Shown one piece after another: positions 1-11,945 of a stretch of DNA of 64,000 nt (its first letter is position 1; each line of letters begins with the position of its first letter). Under the pieces are notes generated by a model. The model saw only the letters and a list, made by a program, of their open reading frames with translations, searched no databases and was not told the origin of the DNA. The stretch spans positions 361,020 to 425,019 of the forward strand of contig JAODTK010002876.1 in NCBI GenBank assembly GCA_026419785.1, written 5' to 3'. The translations under genes were made by a program, and so were the position numbers. This DNA comes from Sclerodactyla briareus. Lineage: Eukaryota; Echinodermata; Holothuroidea; Dendrochirotida; Sclerodactylidae.

Positions 1-754
1 TGAACGTGCATTTCGTCGGTGCGATATTCATTTCTAGGACTGTCGGACGGCATGTCAGATACAGAGTCTGTCACCAATACCTATCCATGTCAATCACCCG
101 AAAAAAATAAGATAAAATATAGTTTTGCAACTTTGTCTGGAAAACATGACATTTTGTGACTTTGTTTCTCTTCTTATTCACCTTATTATATTTTAGTTAA
201 CCGAAGGTCCTGAATGAACGTTAAAAAGATAGCCACACTGTTGGAGAGATTACCTGGGAGTTCAAATTGGAATGAGTGAACATATGAGGACGTACGCCCA
301 CCACGCCCCCCCCCCCCCCGATTAAGTAACATACAGGTAATGGTATAACATGCTCCCCCAAGTGCAACTCCATCCGTCATGTCGGCAAGCCATCATGAAG
401 GGAATTCTCAACTTGATTGGATGACTCTGACCGGTGATATGTTCTTTCCAAGTTAACCCGACCTGTATATTATTATTAAAATATTTGAATGAATTATTGT
501 CAGATCAGTAAAAATGATATTGCCTCGCAAGGATATGTGGACGTGAGCCCATTACGTTACGCCCCCCGTATGCTGACGGTTATGATCTCCAGCTCGCGGG
601 ATCCTGCAATAAATGATGTCATTAGGGGTGTTATGATATTATCAGGCTCTTGAAATTCTCGGATAGATCAACGAAGGTTGTATGAAAAAACTTGGCTGAA
701 AGATATATTCTTGGTACTGGGGTAACTTCTTTCGTGATAACTCCCTTTCAACAG
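1..754. other. Non-coding; intron upstream of the ODC-like exon
   Basis: I see no recognisable exon here. It contains a C run near 306-319 and otherwise unremarkable AT-rich sequence. Because the exon at 755 starts in phase 0 behind a pyrimidine-rich acceptor, this stretch is best read as the intron preceding it. The upstream exons of that gene, which carry the PLP-barrel part, are not visible and must lie left of the window. Confidence 0.5.
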
Positions 755-893
755 CCGATCCACCTGGATGCTCAAGAACGCACCGGTAGCCTCTTCACGT
801 CGCTTATTTGGGGGCAAACCTTAGCTGGTGACATTGCTGTGAGGGAGTGTCTGCTACCGGAGATGGAGTCGGGAGACTGGCTGTATTTTACAG
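755..893 (+). CDS. Ornithine decarboxylase / antizyme-inhibitor family, penultimate exon
   Basis: This exon encodes about 46 residues that match the C-terminal sheet domain of eukaryotic ornithine decarboxylase (the PLP enzyme making putrescine) and its non-catalytic relatives, the antizyme inhibitors. The visible signature is LIWGQTLAGD, then LLPEMESGDWLYFT, corresponding to the family pattern IWGPTCDGLD...LPEM..GDW. The exon starts after the acceptor CCCTTTCAACAG (phase 0) and ends at AG|GTGATC (phase 1), where the split Asp codon is completed by the exon at 1898. The frame is open throughout. The oddity is that the conserved Cys-Asp of the TCDG motif, where Cys is catalytic and Asp contacts substrate in ODC, reads Leu-Ala with a one-residue gap. 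That suggests a non-catalytic paralogue or a decaying copy. Family assignment is firm; enzyme versus inhibitor is inference. Confidence 0.82.
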
Positions 894-1897
894 GTGATCA
901 TCATCTGTGACTGACTCGATGCAAAAAAACCTACACGTTATGACACGAATTATAAATAAAAATTTATATTGCACCACAACGAATAGGATGTAATAGGGAA
1001 CTTTTCCAAAAGAAAATACGAATGCATTGGAGCATAGTGACCCATCTGGCTGAGGTGTCGATCTGGTGGAATTAGAGGTTGCGGGACGTTACGTTCTACT
1101 TGTATCATTGAGGAAGGATTGATCTGAAGGTCTCATAACGAGGAGTAGGCCTTTGCATGTTGCAGTCTGTGTGTAATCACGTACGTCCTATTACGAGAGG
1201 CTTTGCCTTCCCTGACTTGGTGTGGGTTCGCAGGCGGCCATAGTCTAGTATCTAGTTCGGCGTTCTTTCGCTTCGGCTTGCATAAAGTCGACGATCTTTG
1301 TTGACAAGTATATCATGAAATGCCTGACCAGAGCGGGTATAAAAATGCATTATAGTAACCATTTGATAAAGTGAGCGTTGAGTAGTCTCTTCTAATGTAT
1401 TATTCGCGGGCATTAACACAGCATTGGATATGGGTAAATGTTAACTGAATGAGAAACTTATAATGTTTTAAAAAACTATATCCCTATATCACGTAGATAG
1501 ATGTAGTCTCCCAGCACGGAGTATGACTGACCTCACTGGTCTGCGTTTCGTTAGGTGCTATCATAAGGAAACCCATCTGTATGCAGATATTGGCAATTGC
1601 AAATAATAATTGCGGGCAGTGGAATACAGCCTCCACTACTCTTCATTGGTTTGCTGATATTCGCAAGAAGCGATCATCGTCAAGAATAATGGCTTAAGGT
1701 GGCATTTATGAATAAAATAGTCTTGCCTCGTCCTTTGATCTACTGACCCACGAACCAGTGTAATTAGGCCCAGTGCAGGAATTGAATTTGTTCGAAAATG
1801 ATTCCTTACTATACATGACGCAATAACGAATTGAAAAGGTCTTTAATTCCACAGCGTTACAATTATTAAAACGACTACTCTCTTTCGATTCTGACAG
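894..1897 (+). other. Intron between the two ODC-like exons
   Basis: This 1,004-base interval is bounded by GT (894-895) and AG (1896-1897, TTCTGACAG). It joins the flanking exons in phase 1, creating the Asp of the conserved DMGAY motif. I see no other feature in it. Confidence 0.75.
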
Positions 1898-2064
1898 ATA
1901 TGGGAGCCTACTGTCGCAAAAGGTGCACAACATTCAATGGATTTCAGCAGCCGCCGGTATATCGATTTATCAGACAATCTGCCAAGTGGAGTATTAATGT
2001 TAGGAAATTTGTAATTTGTTGTGGACACAATATGTACTGGAAAATGCGAGGGTTTCGGGAATAG
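1898..2064 (+). CDS. Ornithine decarboxylase / antizyme-inhibitor family, last exon
   Basis: Joined to the previous exon this reads DMGAY, then TTFNGFQQPPVY, and continues to a TAG stop at 2062-2064. It matches the end of the family fold (MGAYT...STFNGFQRP.IYY). The Tyr of MGAY, which contacts PLP phosphate in ODC, is kept, while the Thr after it is Cys and the Ala-rich segment is basic (RKRC). About 30 residues follow the core with no obvious PEST-like composition. A weak donor GTATAT right after the QPP codons means the tail could instead be spliced to a later exon. The family match is strong because both exons align in order and in phase. Confidence 0.8.
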
Positions 2065-4310
2065 AATAGACACGCCGGCCCCAAGACGGCTCTCACTTGG
2101 ACATTTACTAGGACAGCTCGCTGTGCACAGTATCGCATCTTAGGCAGAATAATTTTTTATTTATCCCAATCAAAGACCTCTGACTCTTACTCTTTGGACA
2201 CAGCCTCAGGGGATATCTTGTTAATGGGAATATAAATCATCAACATTAGGGAAAAAATTTTGAACATAGGGACTCACAATGACGACTGAGATGTTGTTCC
2301 TGGACGGTGGACCAAGAATGATTAGCTATTATCACGGTCGTGCGAATTCTGAAAGTTGGTGACTTTTAAGCATTTTAGATTAGGCATTTCAAATAATATA
2401 CACAATAGGCGATTCCATCAATATTAAAAATAGAAAAAATCTAATTTTGAAAAGTTGTTCAACACAATAAAACAGTAAATACATAACACATTTTCTGTGT
2501 TGTTCAAGTGTTACGTACGCATTAGTGCAAACAAATGTTCCAGTACCAAGAACTTACTATCTAGTTGTACGTAAGTAATACCGGGCCAAACCGGGCTTTG
2601 AAGCAGGAACATTCGGGAATCAGCAAAAAACAGCAATTGGGTATCAGGTTTGATATGAACTTCGTATTCAGAATTCAATTTCAATGAGGGATACAAAATT
2701 ATTTGTAAAATCATTTGTATAATATTTAGTCATCGCAGTTATTGTCTAACGTAGTGTTATTTTTGTCTCTAACTGTCAAACAAAACATTAAAGCGTGTTA
2801 CAATGAATGCAGATAGTATTAATGCGGTGATGAATAAACTGTGAATCAGTTCGATCGAAAAGAAATAGAGCGTCGAGCCAACCTGGTCAACAACCTGAGA
2901 GACGGCTACAGATAGAACGGCAGCATGGTGTAATGGCGAAATAAGCCTTGTATCATAGGCATACACCTTGCTGTGTATATGGAGAAGGTAACCCCTACTT
3001 TCAACGATAGTGAATCGACCGAATATTTTAAAGAGTATATTTCGCGTGTATATATGTGCCTCATCAGTCAACATCTTACCCACATGTACGCCACTGTCAT
3101 CAGCTGGAAGGAGGTCGCAAGGCGGAGGATAGTCTCTGCTAAAGAGGGATGGGAAGAGATTAAGTTTCGTGAAAATCATCAAAATGAAAAATTCAATAAA
3201 TCCTGCAAATTAGACTACTTAATTGGCGTATACTATGCCCAAACTTGAATCAGTCCGTGTTCCCCTTCATAGTTGTTTATTTACCGACCTTGAGATATCT
3301 TGTCCCAAGATTCCGATAGCCGATCGGGCTCCGCTGAGAATAGGGGCCGCATGACAACACTTCCTCAGGCACCGCAACGCAGAAATTCAGCATAAAGTCG
3401 TTCACGGTTCAAAAGATATCACTGACAGACTTACGCACGGCAGTCACCGCTATGTCTCTCTTTGAAAAAAATATCAGGCGAGACAACAAAAACAATGGTA
3501 GCCTGTTTCTGGAGGCGTGGCTATGTGTCAACGCCAACGATGGTTTGGGCAACAAGTAACGGACGTATGGTTATTGACTAGGCGGCATGAGCATCCATGA
3601 ACACAGGCGTGGTAGGCAATCACTAAAGTCATACGAGCCGAGTTTGTCAAACTATTTTAAATTGCAAGTTTCCGTGAGAAAAAAAATCCAACTCAATAGC
3701 AACTTTCCACCACCAGCACGAATACTGATGTGGTTGTTGCCCAAAATCCGTTTGACTCGGATTCCAGGGATTGCAGGGTAGCCTCTCAGAAACAGTAAAC
3801 AAGTCCTTTAAAATTGGCGTTGTCGTTTCCTTCCTTTATGCTGCAATGCCCTCAAAATTGGACACAACACGGCAATCCCACTTTGTTCCTGGTTTAAAGG
3901 TGGTAGCGCAGTGTTCACTAATCCCTATTACGCAAATTTTTGAAATTCTTCTCCCAACACCAACGTTGTCGCCTCTCTCCATTCTGTCTTTCAGACATCG
4001 ATTGAAGAAGTTGATTAGCGAAAAGCCGTTCTCGTTTGAAAGCAAGAACTAATGCACCTGGAGGGACGCATCCACCACACAAACACAAGGGAAGACGCAC
4101 AAAACCTATTTCATCACCAGTCGATTTGATGACCAGACTTGATAACGTGATTACAACGCTTTCGTAAAAATTGATGTACGATTCATCTAGAAATTATTTG
4201 ACGAGACTCTCCAATGACAATCCAGCCGTAATTCGTGCTAGTAAACCCGGCATACGCCACCCGAACCAAACCCACTCGAGTGAAAACTCGCCCCAGCCCT
4301 AATCAAGGGC
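2065..4310. other. No recognisable feature
   Basis: AT-rich intergenic-looking sequence. The longest open frame is about 137 codons on the minus strand (2769-3182), with a competing 91-codon frame opposite. Neither shows a motif I recognise or splice context. A plus frame at 3771-4052 ends in a segment (SFRHRLKKLI) faintly like the C-terminus of LINE reverse-transcriptase proteins, too weak to call. Confidence 0.4.
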
Positions 4311-4319
4311 AAGAGAGGT

Positions 4320-5370
4320 ATATGTGAAACTATTGTTTCAGGGTCAGGTCAAAGGTCATACGGGCTGAGGTCAAAGTATGAAAAAACCTTTGTGAGCATA
4401 AGCTCGGGAATTTTGTTGTCCTATCGAGCTGAAATTTGCGGTTAGCGAGTATAACAACCCTATCAGTTTTTCGGGTAGATTTGAGAGTCATTTATGGTGA
4501 AAAATAGAGGGGGGGGTTTTGGCTGATTGGGCTGTGGAACAGGTTAACCCGGACCCACCTGGATCCGATACAGATCTCATATGGGCCCCCCATGTGCGTC
4601 GCCATGATGAGTAAGGATTCCTGTTGTGTTGGGTCAGATCAATAGTAATCCAGGTCAGAAAGGAGCTCAATATTGAAAACCTGTAACACTATTGATCTAG
4701 ATGCTTGTCCGATTGAGCTGAAACTCGGTATACAGCTTCGCTATAGGGAGTACAATAACCGTATGTCCTGAGTATTGATCGGGGTAATCCATGGGAACCA
4801 GAATGATGCATCATACTCGCGACGAAATGAATTCGGATGTGGAAAGAATCTAGGCTAATATTGAAGAGTGAATTTGAAGAAGTGGAAGGGGTACGTCGTC
4901 ATTGTATGCGGCCTTATTACACCTTTGTGTTATCTGGGTCTCTGGCTACAAGGTGTTCAGCCTCGACCTCTATTGACCTCAGATGAACGTGGAAAGTGGA
5001 TTCAGACCTAAAAAACAATAGGGATCAACCTACTCGATAGGGCCAACCTACAGACCCAGCAGAGCGACCATTTTTCAATTTTGTCACTAGTTGTCATTGT
5101 TGCACGCGTTTGCTGTCTTTGCCCTGTGTGGACTCAATTACCTGCTACGACCCGAAAACAATAGGGATAAGTACTACATTATAGCCAATCTAATACCCCT
5201 GGCATACATACTAAAGTGAACCTTCTACACGTTCGTGTGAAGTTCATCAGATCATAAGGTTTTCAGACTGTGGTTAGCTGTTGACTTCAGATGACATACC
5301 AGACTCAAAAACATAGGGATCATTACTCCATATGGTAAGGTACACACAAGTATGGTTTTAGTGCACTTTT
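4320..5370. repeat. Old dispersed/tandem repeat cluster
   Basis: Recurrent diverged units are visible. Two share a block of the type GAGCTGAAA..CGGT followed by a short AGTA(T/C)AA(C/T)AACC-like end (about 4420-4460 and 4710-4760). At least three share a core ACAATAGGGAT or ACATAGGGAT followed by C-rich 'CCAA.CTA' text (about 5010, 5158 and 5305). This style of unit is common in marine invertebrate intergenic DNA. AGGTCAAAGGTCA-like text at 4344-4362 belongs to the same repeat rather than to a proven regulatory site. No coding content is seen. Confidence 0.5.
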
Positions 5371-7090
5371 ACTTCACTAGTTTTGTGTTCACAATGTTTT
5401 TAGGTTTTTAGGTTTTTTACGTTTGACTTCTGTTCGGATACATACATACATCCCACACATGCATACGTCACATATACATACACACACATCAACCATGGCG
5501 TGAGTCCTTAGCCTTTGGCAATGATCCGACGGTAAATTAGTGAATGAAGTATAATTATAAGGTTCATTCATTAATAAGTTTCTTTCTGGTCATTCTACCA
5601 TGTTGCAAATTGTGTGAACTGAAGAATGGTACAATCCATGAAATTGCATACATCACACGCCTGTACCATCGCATGATTCATTCTCCTTCGGCAAGAAATC
5701 CAAACTATAAAATTGGGTGAAAATAAGTAGTATAGGTTCATTCAATATAATTTCAATTCGGCCTCCTTGGTAGTGCTGAAGAATGGTACCTGCATTGGGA
5801 AACATTGAAAATGTTTTGCACAATTAGTAGCATGAGCTTGTTGTAAGAATATCATTTTTCCCTGTCTAGAAATTGTTCAACCAAGCTTTCAACCTTTTGC
5901 ACCACATTTACCAGAAATTTTTCTTTCTCATGGTAAAAGCCAAACATACGCAGTGCATTGTGCCATATGTAGAAAGGAAATGCCTTATTCTGAGGGTCTG
6001 CTCCAAGTTCTCTATTGAACAACCGAGATCATTTCGTATGGAAAAGGATGTCCATAACCGCAAAAGTTCGAAACAGTGAATGAATTTTCATTTGTTACAG
6101 ATCACCCTGTCTAGGTGGCAGTGCATGGTTCCACAATTTGGAGGGTCTTGGCTTCACAAGCACCAGTCATACCAAAGATTTTGTATCTGGAGCTGCACGG
6201 TACACAAAGGTGCGCATGGTACTCGAATGATATATCACAATGTGGAGCGACAATCAGTGTCTATAATCAGGAACAAGGGCAGCAATGGGGCCTTAATGTA
6301 AGCACATGGAATGTAGCCTGAGAAATAAATGTCCATAGACCAAAATGGGAGCAGGTTAATACATTTTTAATTCGTGGCACATATGCATGTGATGATTTTG
6401 CTGTACATAGTCAAAATGAAACTGATAGAAACATGACAAAAGCACAACTTAGCACAGTCATTCGTCACCGTAAAATCAGTTGGTTCATTGATCTGAACTA
6501 GTGACTATTTTTCCAAAATGAAATAATTTTCGTCAAGTATTAGGGAATGATGCAAACTGCATTCAGCCAGCAGTTATATAGTTTATGAGTGTCAATATCT
6601 ATCAACGTTTTGAAAATGAGACAAAAAATACATCCCCCTCTGCCAGCCACAAACATTCAGAAACTACATTGGTCCGACCAAACAAAGAGAGGACAGGCAA
6701 AGTATCCATGACAGTCCATGTGGCAAGGGAATTCACAAGCCTTGTTGTGTCCTTGTGCAGTTCCGTAGTTATATTATCTCATTTATAACGTAGGGTTGTC
6801 ATAGACATACAGACACGTCTCACCAGATTAATGTCTTATGTCTGCAGATTGCAGTAAGAAGTTAGACGTTATAGATGTTTGGAATGGTTTCAGCAGTATT
6901 TATAACTTCTGAAGTAAATTGTGCAAAGTTGAAATGACCGCAATGTTATTTTAGAAATCACTTACGATTACTGCGCATGGCGGCATGCATGGAGAATAAT
7001 AAAGTATCCTATCGCATCATCAAAGCCAATCTAGCTACAATATATAAATACTTTCTCGAACACTCGGAACACCTGTGTGCCCTCGTTTTC
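5371..7090. other. No recognised gene
   Basis: AT-rich sequence with a short CA-rich stretch (5440-5490) and a partly repeated phrase GAAGAATGGTAC at about 5621 and 5779. A plus-strand open frame at 6115-6321 is short and has no convincing family match. Nothing else is seen. Confidence 0.35.
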
Positions 7091-7840
7091 TCCTATAACA
7101 CTAAAAATACATTAGGCCTACACTTCAGGCCTGAATAAGCCAAGTGCTGAGGCTATGTTTACTACATGAGGGAACAGTAACACTAACAGTACACTCAGGT
7201 AAGAGGTCCAAGTTTGACAAGGACTAATTAACTTTTAAGTTACGACTACAGTTATCACCGAGTGTTAGTGTAGACTGAGGGCTAACCTAAGTAAGAGGGA
7301 ATAAAAAAAGAATTGGGAATAACGTTACACTCAAGTTTTACGCCGCCCAGTTGCTACAGTACCTGATTACATAATGTATACCCATGTATTACTGGATCTA
7401 TGAAATCAGGGTTAGGGATTAGGCCTATGGTTGGTTAAGGTATTATCCAATGGCAGTGACACTTAATCTTATCGTTACCATCACCTAACCTACAGAACAC
7501 CCTCACTAACCACAACCCCACCCCTAATCCCTAACACTAATCTCCTACAACCCAGGTATACATGCGTAGGCCTATACATCAAGCAATCATGCAGGAAAGG
7601 GAAAAACAAAAACGGTAGCAGTAGCACTGTCACCCATGTTTTCTGTGGAATGCTTTGGTTTCGCACATCACGCTAAGCTACTTCAGTGAACTACTTCAGT
7701 GCCTCGTCTCCACTGTAGTGACACACGTTAGGAGGCCTACACTACAACAGCTATAGGCCTTACTATGACGAGTATTACTAGGCCGTCGTTGCTGAGGCTA
7801 CATTTACTAAAAGTAAAACTAGGCCTAAGGCCTACATCAC
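7091..7840. repeat. AGGCCT-rich interspersed segment
   Basis: The palindromic hexamer AGGCCT, mostly inside TAGGCCTA-like contexts, recurs about seven times (for example near 7113, 7127, 7425, 7570, 7732 and 7825-7835). A run near 7410-7440 (GGGTTAGGGATTAGG) is partly mirrored in inverted orientation near 7500-7545. I read this as old repeat DNA; no coding frame is supported. Confidence 0.4.
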
Positions 7841-10250
7841 GTACGATCGCTTGTGACACAGTAACAAAACGATTACTAAGTACTAGCCAAGGCACCCCTG
7901 GTGTTGTATTAACAACAGCAACACTGAGTAGACAGGTAGAAGGAGCCGGCCGCAGTTACAATACAAGCGGAGGGCCGCCGTGTGGCGGAATTACGTTATA
8001 GGACTAAATAACTTCGTGTGGACTAAGGGTTAACCTATATTCTAACATAAGAGGGGATCAAAGAATGAAGAATAACGTTACACTCTGTCCTTCGACGTCC
8101 ACTTCTCCCACTTCTCGGCGTCCAGCGACCAGCATACGAGCAGTACGATGCAGTACTTCACAAAACCTAACACGGGGCTAGTGTTGTCACCCTTGATGTG
8201 TTTTTTTTCGCGTAGAGAAAGTAGAGAAAATGAAATATTGTCTGCAGATATCAGGGATTTCCCATTATTTTCCTATTGCATAAACATCAAAGCCACTTTA
8301 CTAAGCTGACAACTTTTCAAAGTGGCAGAAATTAGAGTGGCACGTAACTGCTTTTCAAGTATTTTCTATTCATAGGCGGATGTGAGGCATCAAGATCGAA
8401 TGAAGATATTTTCCCATGAAAAAACACATAGACCAATCAGAACCTCATATTGGAGGAGAAAACAATCACGAGATATGGAATGAATAGTTGGAGACTGCCA
8501 GTTTAGCATTCTTTCCAGTTCTGAGGAAAATATAGGCCGAATTTCGCTGTAGTTGTCCCACGGTACACGACACTGTCACTTTATTCATGGAAACGATAAA
8601 AGCACGATAATCGTACCTGTAAAAAATAAATCTCTGCGCAACGTCGTTGCAGTTAAAAATACATTATCGCCCAAACTGTAGGGAGAAATGTTCCAAAATC
8701 GTTACCTATTATTGCGAGAAAACAAATCCACTAGCGAAGGTAAACATGTGTTACTCGAGGAACACAAATTTTGAATTGAGGTCTAGCAACTAATTACAAA
8801 AAGAAACAATACTGTCTCTCGTGCAATATAAATTCATATTGAAGGTTGCTTTCACCCAAGACAAAATGATAATGTCCGGGTTTTCAACAAGGCGTTTCTA
8901 ACAAATCTCATCCTCATTTGAACGAAAAACGGCTCCTCATAATATGTTTTTTCCCAAATCAGTGTACAACCAACTAACCACAGATTTTTCTCGATTGAAT
9001 ACTCACTGAATCGTATCTTAAGTTGCCGATTGTAACATGGCTATTGCAACTTCAGACTGCACAGACTACACAAAATCTGCGACCGACTCCTATGCAAGCG
9101 ATTTCATCGCTCACAAAAATGAGGAATTGTGATATTAACATTTTTATTGGAAAAAAATGCTGACCTTACAGTGATGGATATGAGAACGTGTATGAGCGAG
9201 GGGAAGGCGTTAGGGGCAGGCTTTACGGAAATTTACACTCGTAGTACATACAAGTAATGTGTAATATCAATTTTCCACTTTTATATTTTGATTTTTACTG
9301 TATAAAATAATAGTGCCAGGGTAATTATCGGTACTTTTAAGTTGGTGATATCATCGGGTTTTTTTTTATATATATATTTTCATATCTTATTTTCAAATAC
9401 ATGGTGACGGGCATATACACTTTGAAAATTTAAATACATGGTGTGCCGGGTAATATACAGCTTGAAGAACATCGGCAATCGGCAATATGATGCACTGCTT
9501 CGTTTCCGTGTTTTTCTTCTTTGTGAGGCCTCGTAGTTTGGTGAGAGATACCACAATGATATACTCTGCATGTCGTAGAAGGTGAAGAAAGGGGAAGACT
9601 AGTACCCTTTCTATTACACTTTATGACACGTAGTTGGTAATGTGTCGTTAACCGAATATTACCGACATAACACAATGAGAGGATTGAATTGACAGATGTA
9701 AAGGTTTGACCTAAGTATACTAAGCATCCCTACGATCCCAATCATCCTGCCATTTCTGGTGGTATAGATGAACTCGATAATATGCGGAGGTAAACTAGAG
9801 AATGGGGAGAACGGGATAGGGCGAGTAACCTCCATACTAAGGAAGAACGACTTCCTGAAGTTCAGAGGAGCACTACTAGTCATGAAACTATCAGGAGAGG
9901 AGACAAAGATAAGAGACAAACCTGCGATGTGACAAAGGCTAAAGGGCGGGAGTAATTGTGTCAATCTTTAATGAGACGAATGACGTTTCTCTGAATCGAT
10001 GGAGACTCTGAGAGATGACGGTGAGGCCCTATCCCAAGCATAAGTGGCGATAGACTTGACATTGGAGCTCCGGGACAAATTATTGTTGTTGGGAGAAGCA
10101 GATTACGGGGGGAATCAGGTCAGCCAGCACAGACGCATCGGAAACTGCGCTGACCCTTTCCTCCTTCACGATTTTGGGTGTGATGTGCGCCCCCCCATCC
10201 AGGAAAGCGGCCCCTTGCCCCTTCGGAATTTGGAATCATAAGTGTAACTC
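7841..10250. other. No recognised feature
   Basis: Moderately AT-rich sequence without a supported gene. It holds a T-rich/TA tract at 9360-9380 and several open frames of 60-100 codons with no motif or splice context. One small direct repeat, ATACATGGTG, occurs at about 9399 and 9434. Confidence 0.35.
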
Positions 10251-10287
10251 TATTGTAATGATAGTTACAGTAATTATCATTACAATA
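10251..10287. repeat. Near-perfect 37-bp palindrome
   Basis: Two 18-nt arms around a single central base: the left arm starts TATTGTAATGATA and the right arm ends TATCATTACAATA. They match at 17 of 18 positions. It could form a cruciform or be the junction of a small foldback element. No gene is attached to it. Confidence 0.75.
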
Positions 10288-10559
10288 AATTACATGTATC
10301 AAAGCCTGTATCCGACATCCTAGGGCACTAGGGGGCCTACAGTATGTACAGCGCCCCATGAAATTCCGTGCTGAGAACCGCAGCATATACATTTTTATTA
10401 GCTTCGCCCAATGATCTAAGCTACTTTTGGTCAGCGGTATATGCCATGAAAACTACTGGAGCACACACTACCTGACTATCTGGCTCCATAGACTAGAGCT
10501 GCCTATTAAATGAACCCGCGCCCATCGTACGCGTATGTACATGTAAAAAAAGGTCACTA

Positions 10560-11945
10560 TACTAACACAACACCAGGCGCGAATCCAGGTGGGGGGCACC
10601 CGGCGCGCGTCCACCTAAAAAATACAGAGAGGATTTTTTCAAAGATTTATTTGTTTGAAAAAAAAAAATTGCCGGCTCGAGACGTGTTTGAAGCTTGGAA
10701 CATGGCAGCAGCCTTAAATGCCCTGGAAGGGTCATTTCCGGCCATCTGGGGCGCTCGAAACCACAATTTTCTAGTACGCTCTCCGCAAACTGATGGTGGC
10801 GCTCCGCGTAGATGATAATTTGGTCCCCCTCCCCCCGTCAAATGTCTGTGCCTCCCTTGTGCCCCCAGAATGAATGGTCTGGTGATACCACTGCCCAAGG
10901 CACCTCTTTTGCAACTCAATTTTATTGGAGAGAATGGACAATGACTGGTGCAGCATGACCATGGCATTACTGGTTGAATGGATGGTATGTAGATGAATTC
11001 GTCATCATACGATACCGGTCATAGAGGCATGATATGAATAATTGTTGGAATTTGTTTTATTGTTTTTTGCTTCTAAGCCACATCCAGACTCCAGAGAGCA
11101 AAATTTTCTTGGACACCTTCCCAGAAAAATCCTGGGTAAATGTAGCTCAGACAAGTTACCGTTAGTGCCGTTTCCGACCATTTGGAGGGATTGTGAAGCC
11201 ACACATTTTCTTGTACGCCATTGGCGCCGACTCGTCTCCGATATTGGGGGGGGGACATGGCCATTTTCCAACCGCCTTCCCCCGTCCCCCCGGTTTCGGC
11301 GCCCATGTTGCGCGCCAACCGGTGGTGGCGCTTCGACTAGATAGTGCAAAGGTTATCCTGAACCCCATCTCTGTCAAATATGTTGCGCCCCTCTAACCGA
11401 AATTCCTAGATCCGCCCCTGAACACTGTCCGTCACCTATGTTCAGATAGCTTCCGTATCGTATACCGCAGACAAGCCGATCGAGATCGAAAAAGCTAGAT
11501 CAGCCTTAACTAGTTTGATATTCTAGTTATCGCTCTACGATAAGTATGTCTATAAGAAACTATTCCCAATACGAAACCGCGATTCCTGTATATGTCACTT
11601 GCCATGTTTTCATTCTAACTGGTGTCTCCACTGGCCGGTTTATATACATGTTTACCTCATAGGTGCCTACTTAACCACTTGATCGTGCAAACGGTCAACA
11701 TTCGTTAATCAGAGTTGAATGTGTGTTTTATCCGAATTAGTCCCGGTTCTATCCAATGCCCTTTCGCAGCTGGGAAAGACCTTTTTCGGTGATTTGAGAG
11801 GCCTCAATTTTTCAAAATTCTCTGACACGCTCCGCACCAACCGCTGGTGGCGCTCCGCTTAGATAGTCACAGAATAATTGGCCAAAAAATTTGGCGCCCC
11901 CCTGATCGACCCCCCCCCCCTTCAGTGTTTGGCTAGATCCGCCCT
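10560..11945. repeat. Three copies of a dispersed 'GGTGGCGCTCCGC' repeat family
   Basis: Three diverged copies in the same orientation share a core of the form CGC..ACC.(G/A)TGGTGGCGCTCCGCNTAGAT. Their cores are near 10780-10815, 11305-11345 and 11826-11868. The first two also share CGACCATTTGGNGGG- or CCATCTGG-type text and an ATTTTCT(T/A)GTACGC block upstream. The copies end near 'GATCCGCCC(C/T)TGAA' (about 11410 and 11937). Further copies or pieces occur at 21124-21170, 26281-26315 and 36640-36790. The open frames of 60-115 codons in both strands here are a by-product of GC-rich repeat sequence. Confidence 0.6.

Noticed and set aside
2769..3182. 137-codon minus-strand open frame
   Set aside because: There is no motif, a competing frame lies on the other strand, and no splice or initiation context; probably chance.
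4341..4362. Nuclear-receptor DR1-like AGGTCAAAGGTCA site
   Set aside because: Similar text recurs at 22708, 27853 and 63720 as part of dispersed repeats; no evidence that it is regulatory.
6115..6321. Possible secreted-protein exon
   Set aside because: A vague resemblance to ILEI/FAM3-type sequence is confined to a few residues; not supportable.
7405..7440. Telomere-like GGGTTAGGG
   Set aside because: Only one or two imperfect units lie inside an interspersed repeat; not a telomeric array.
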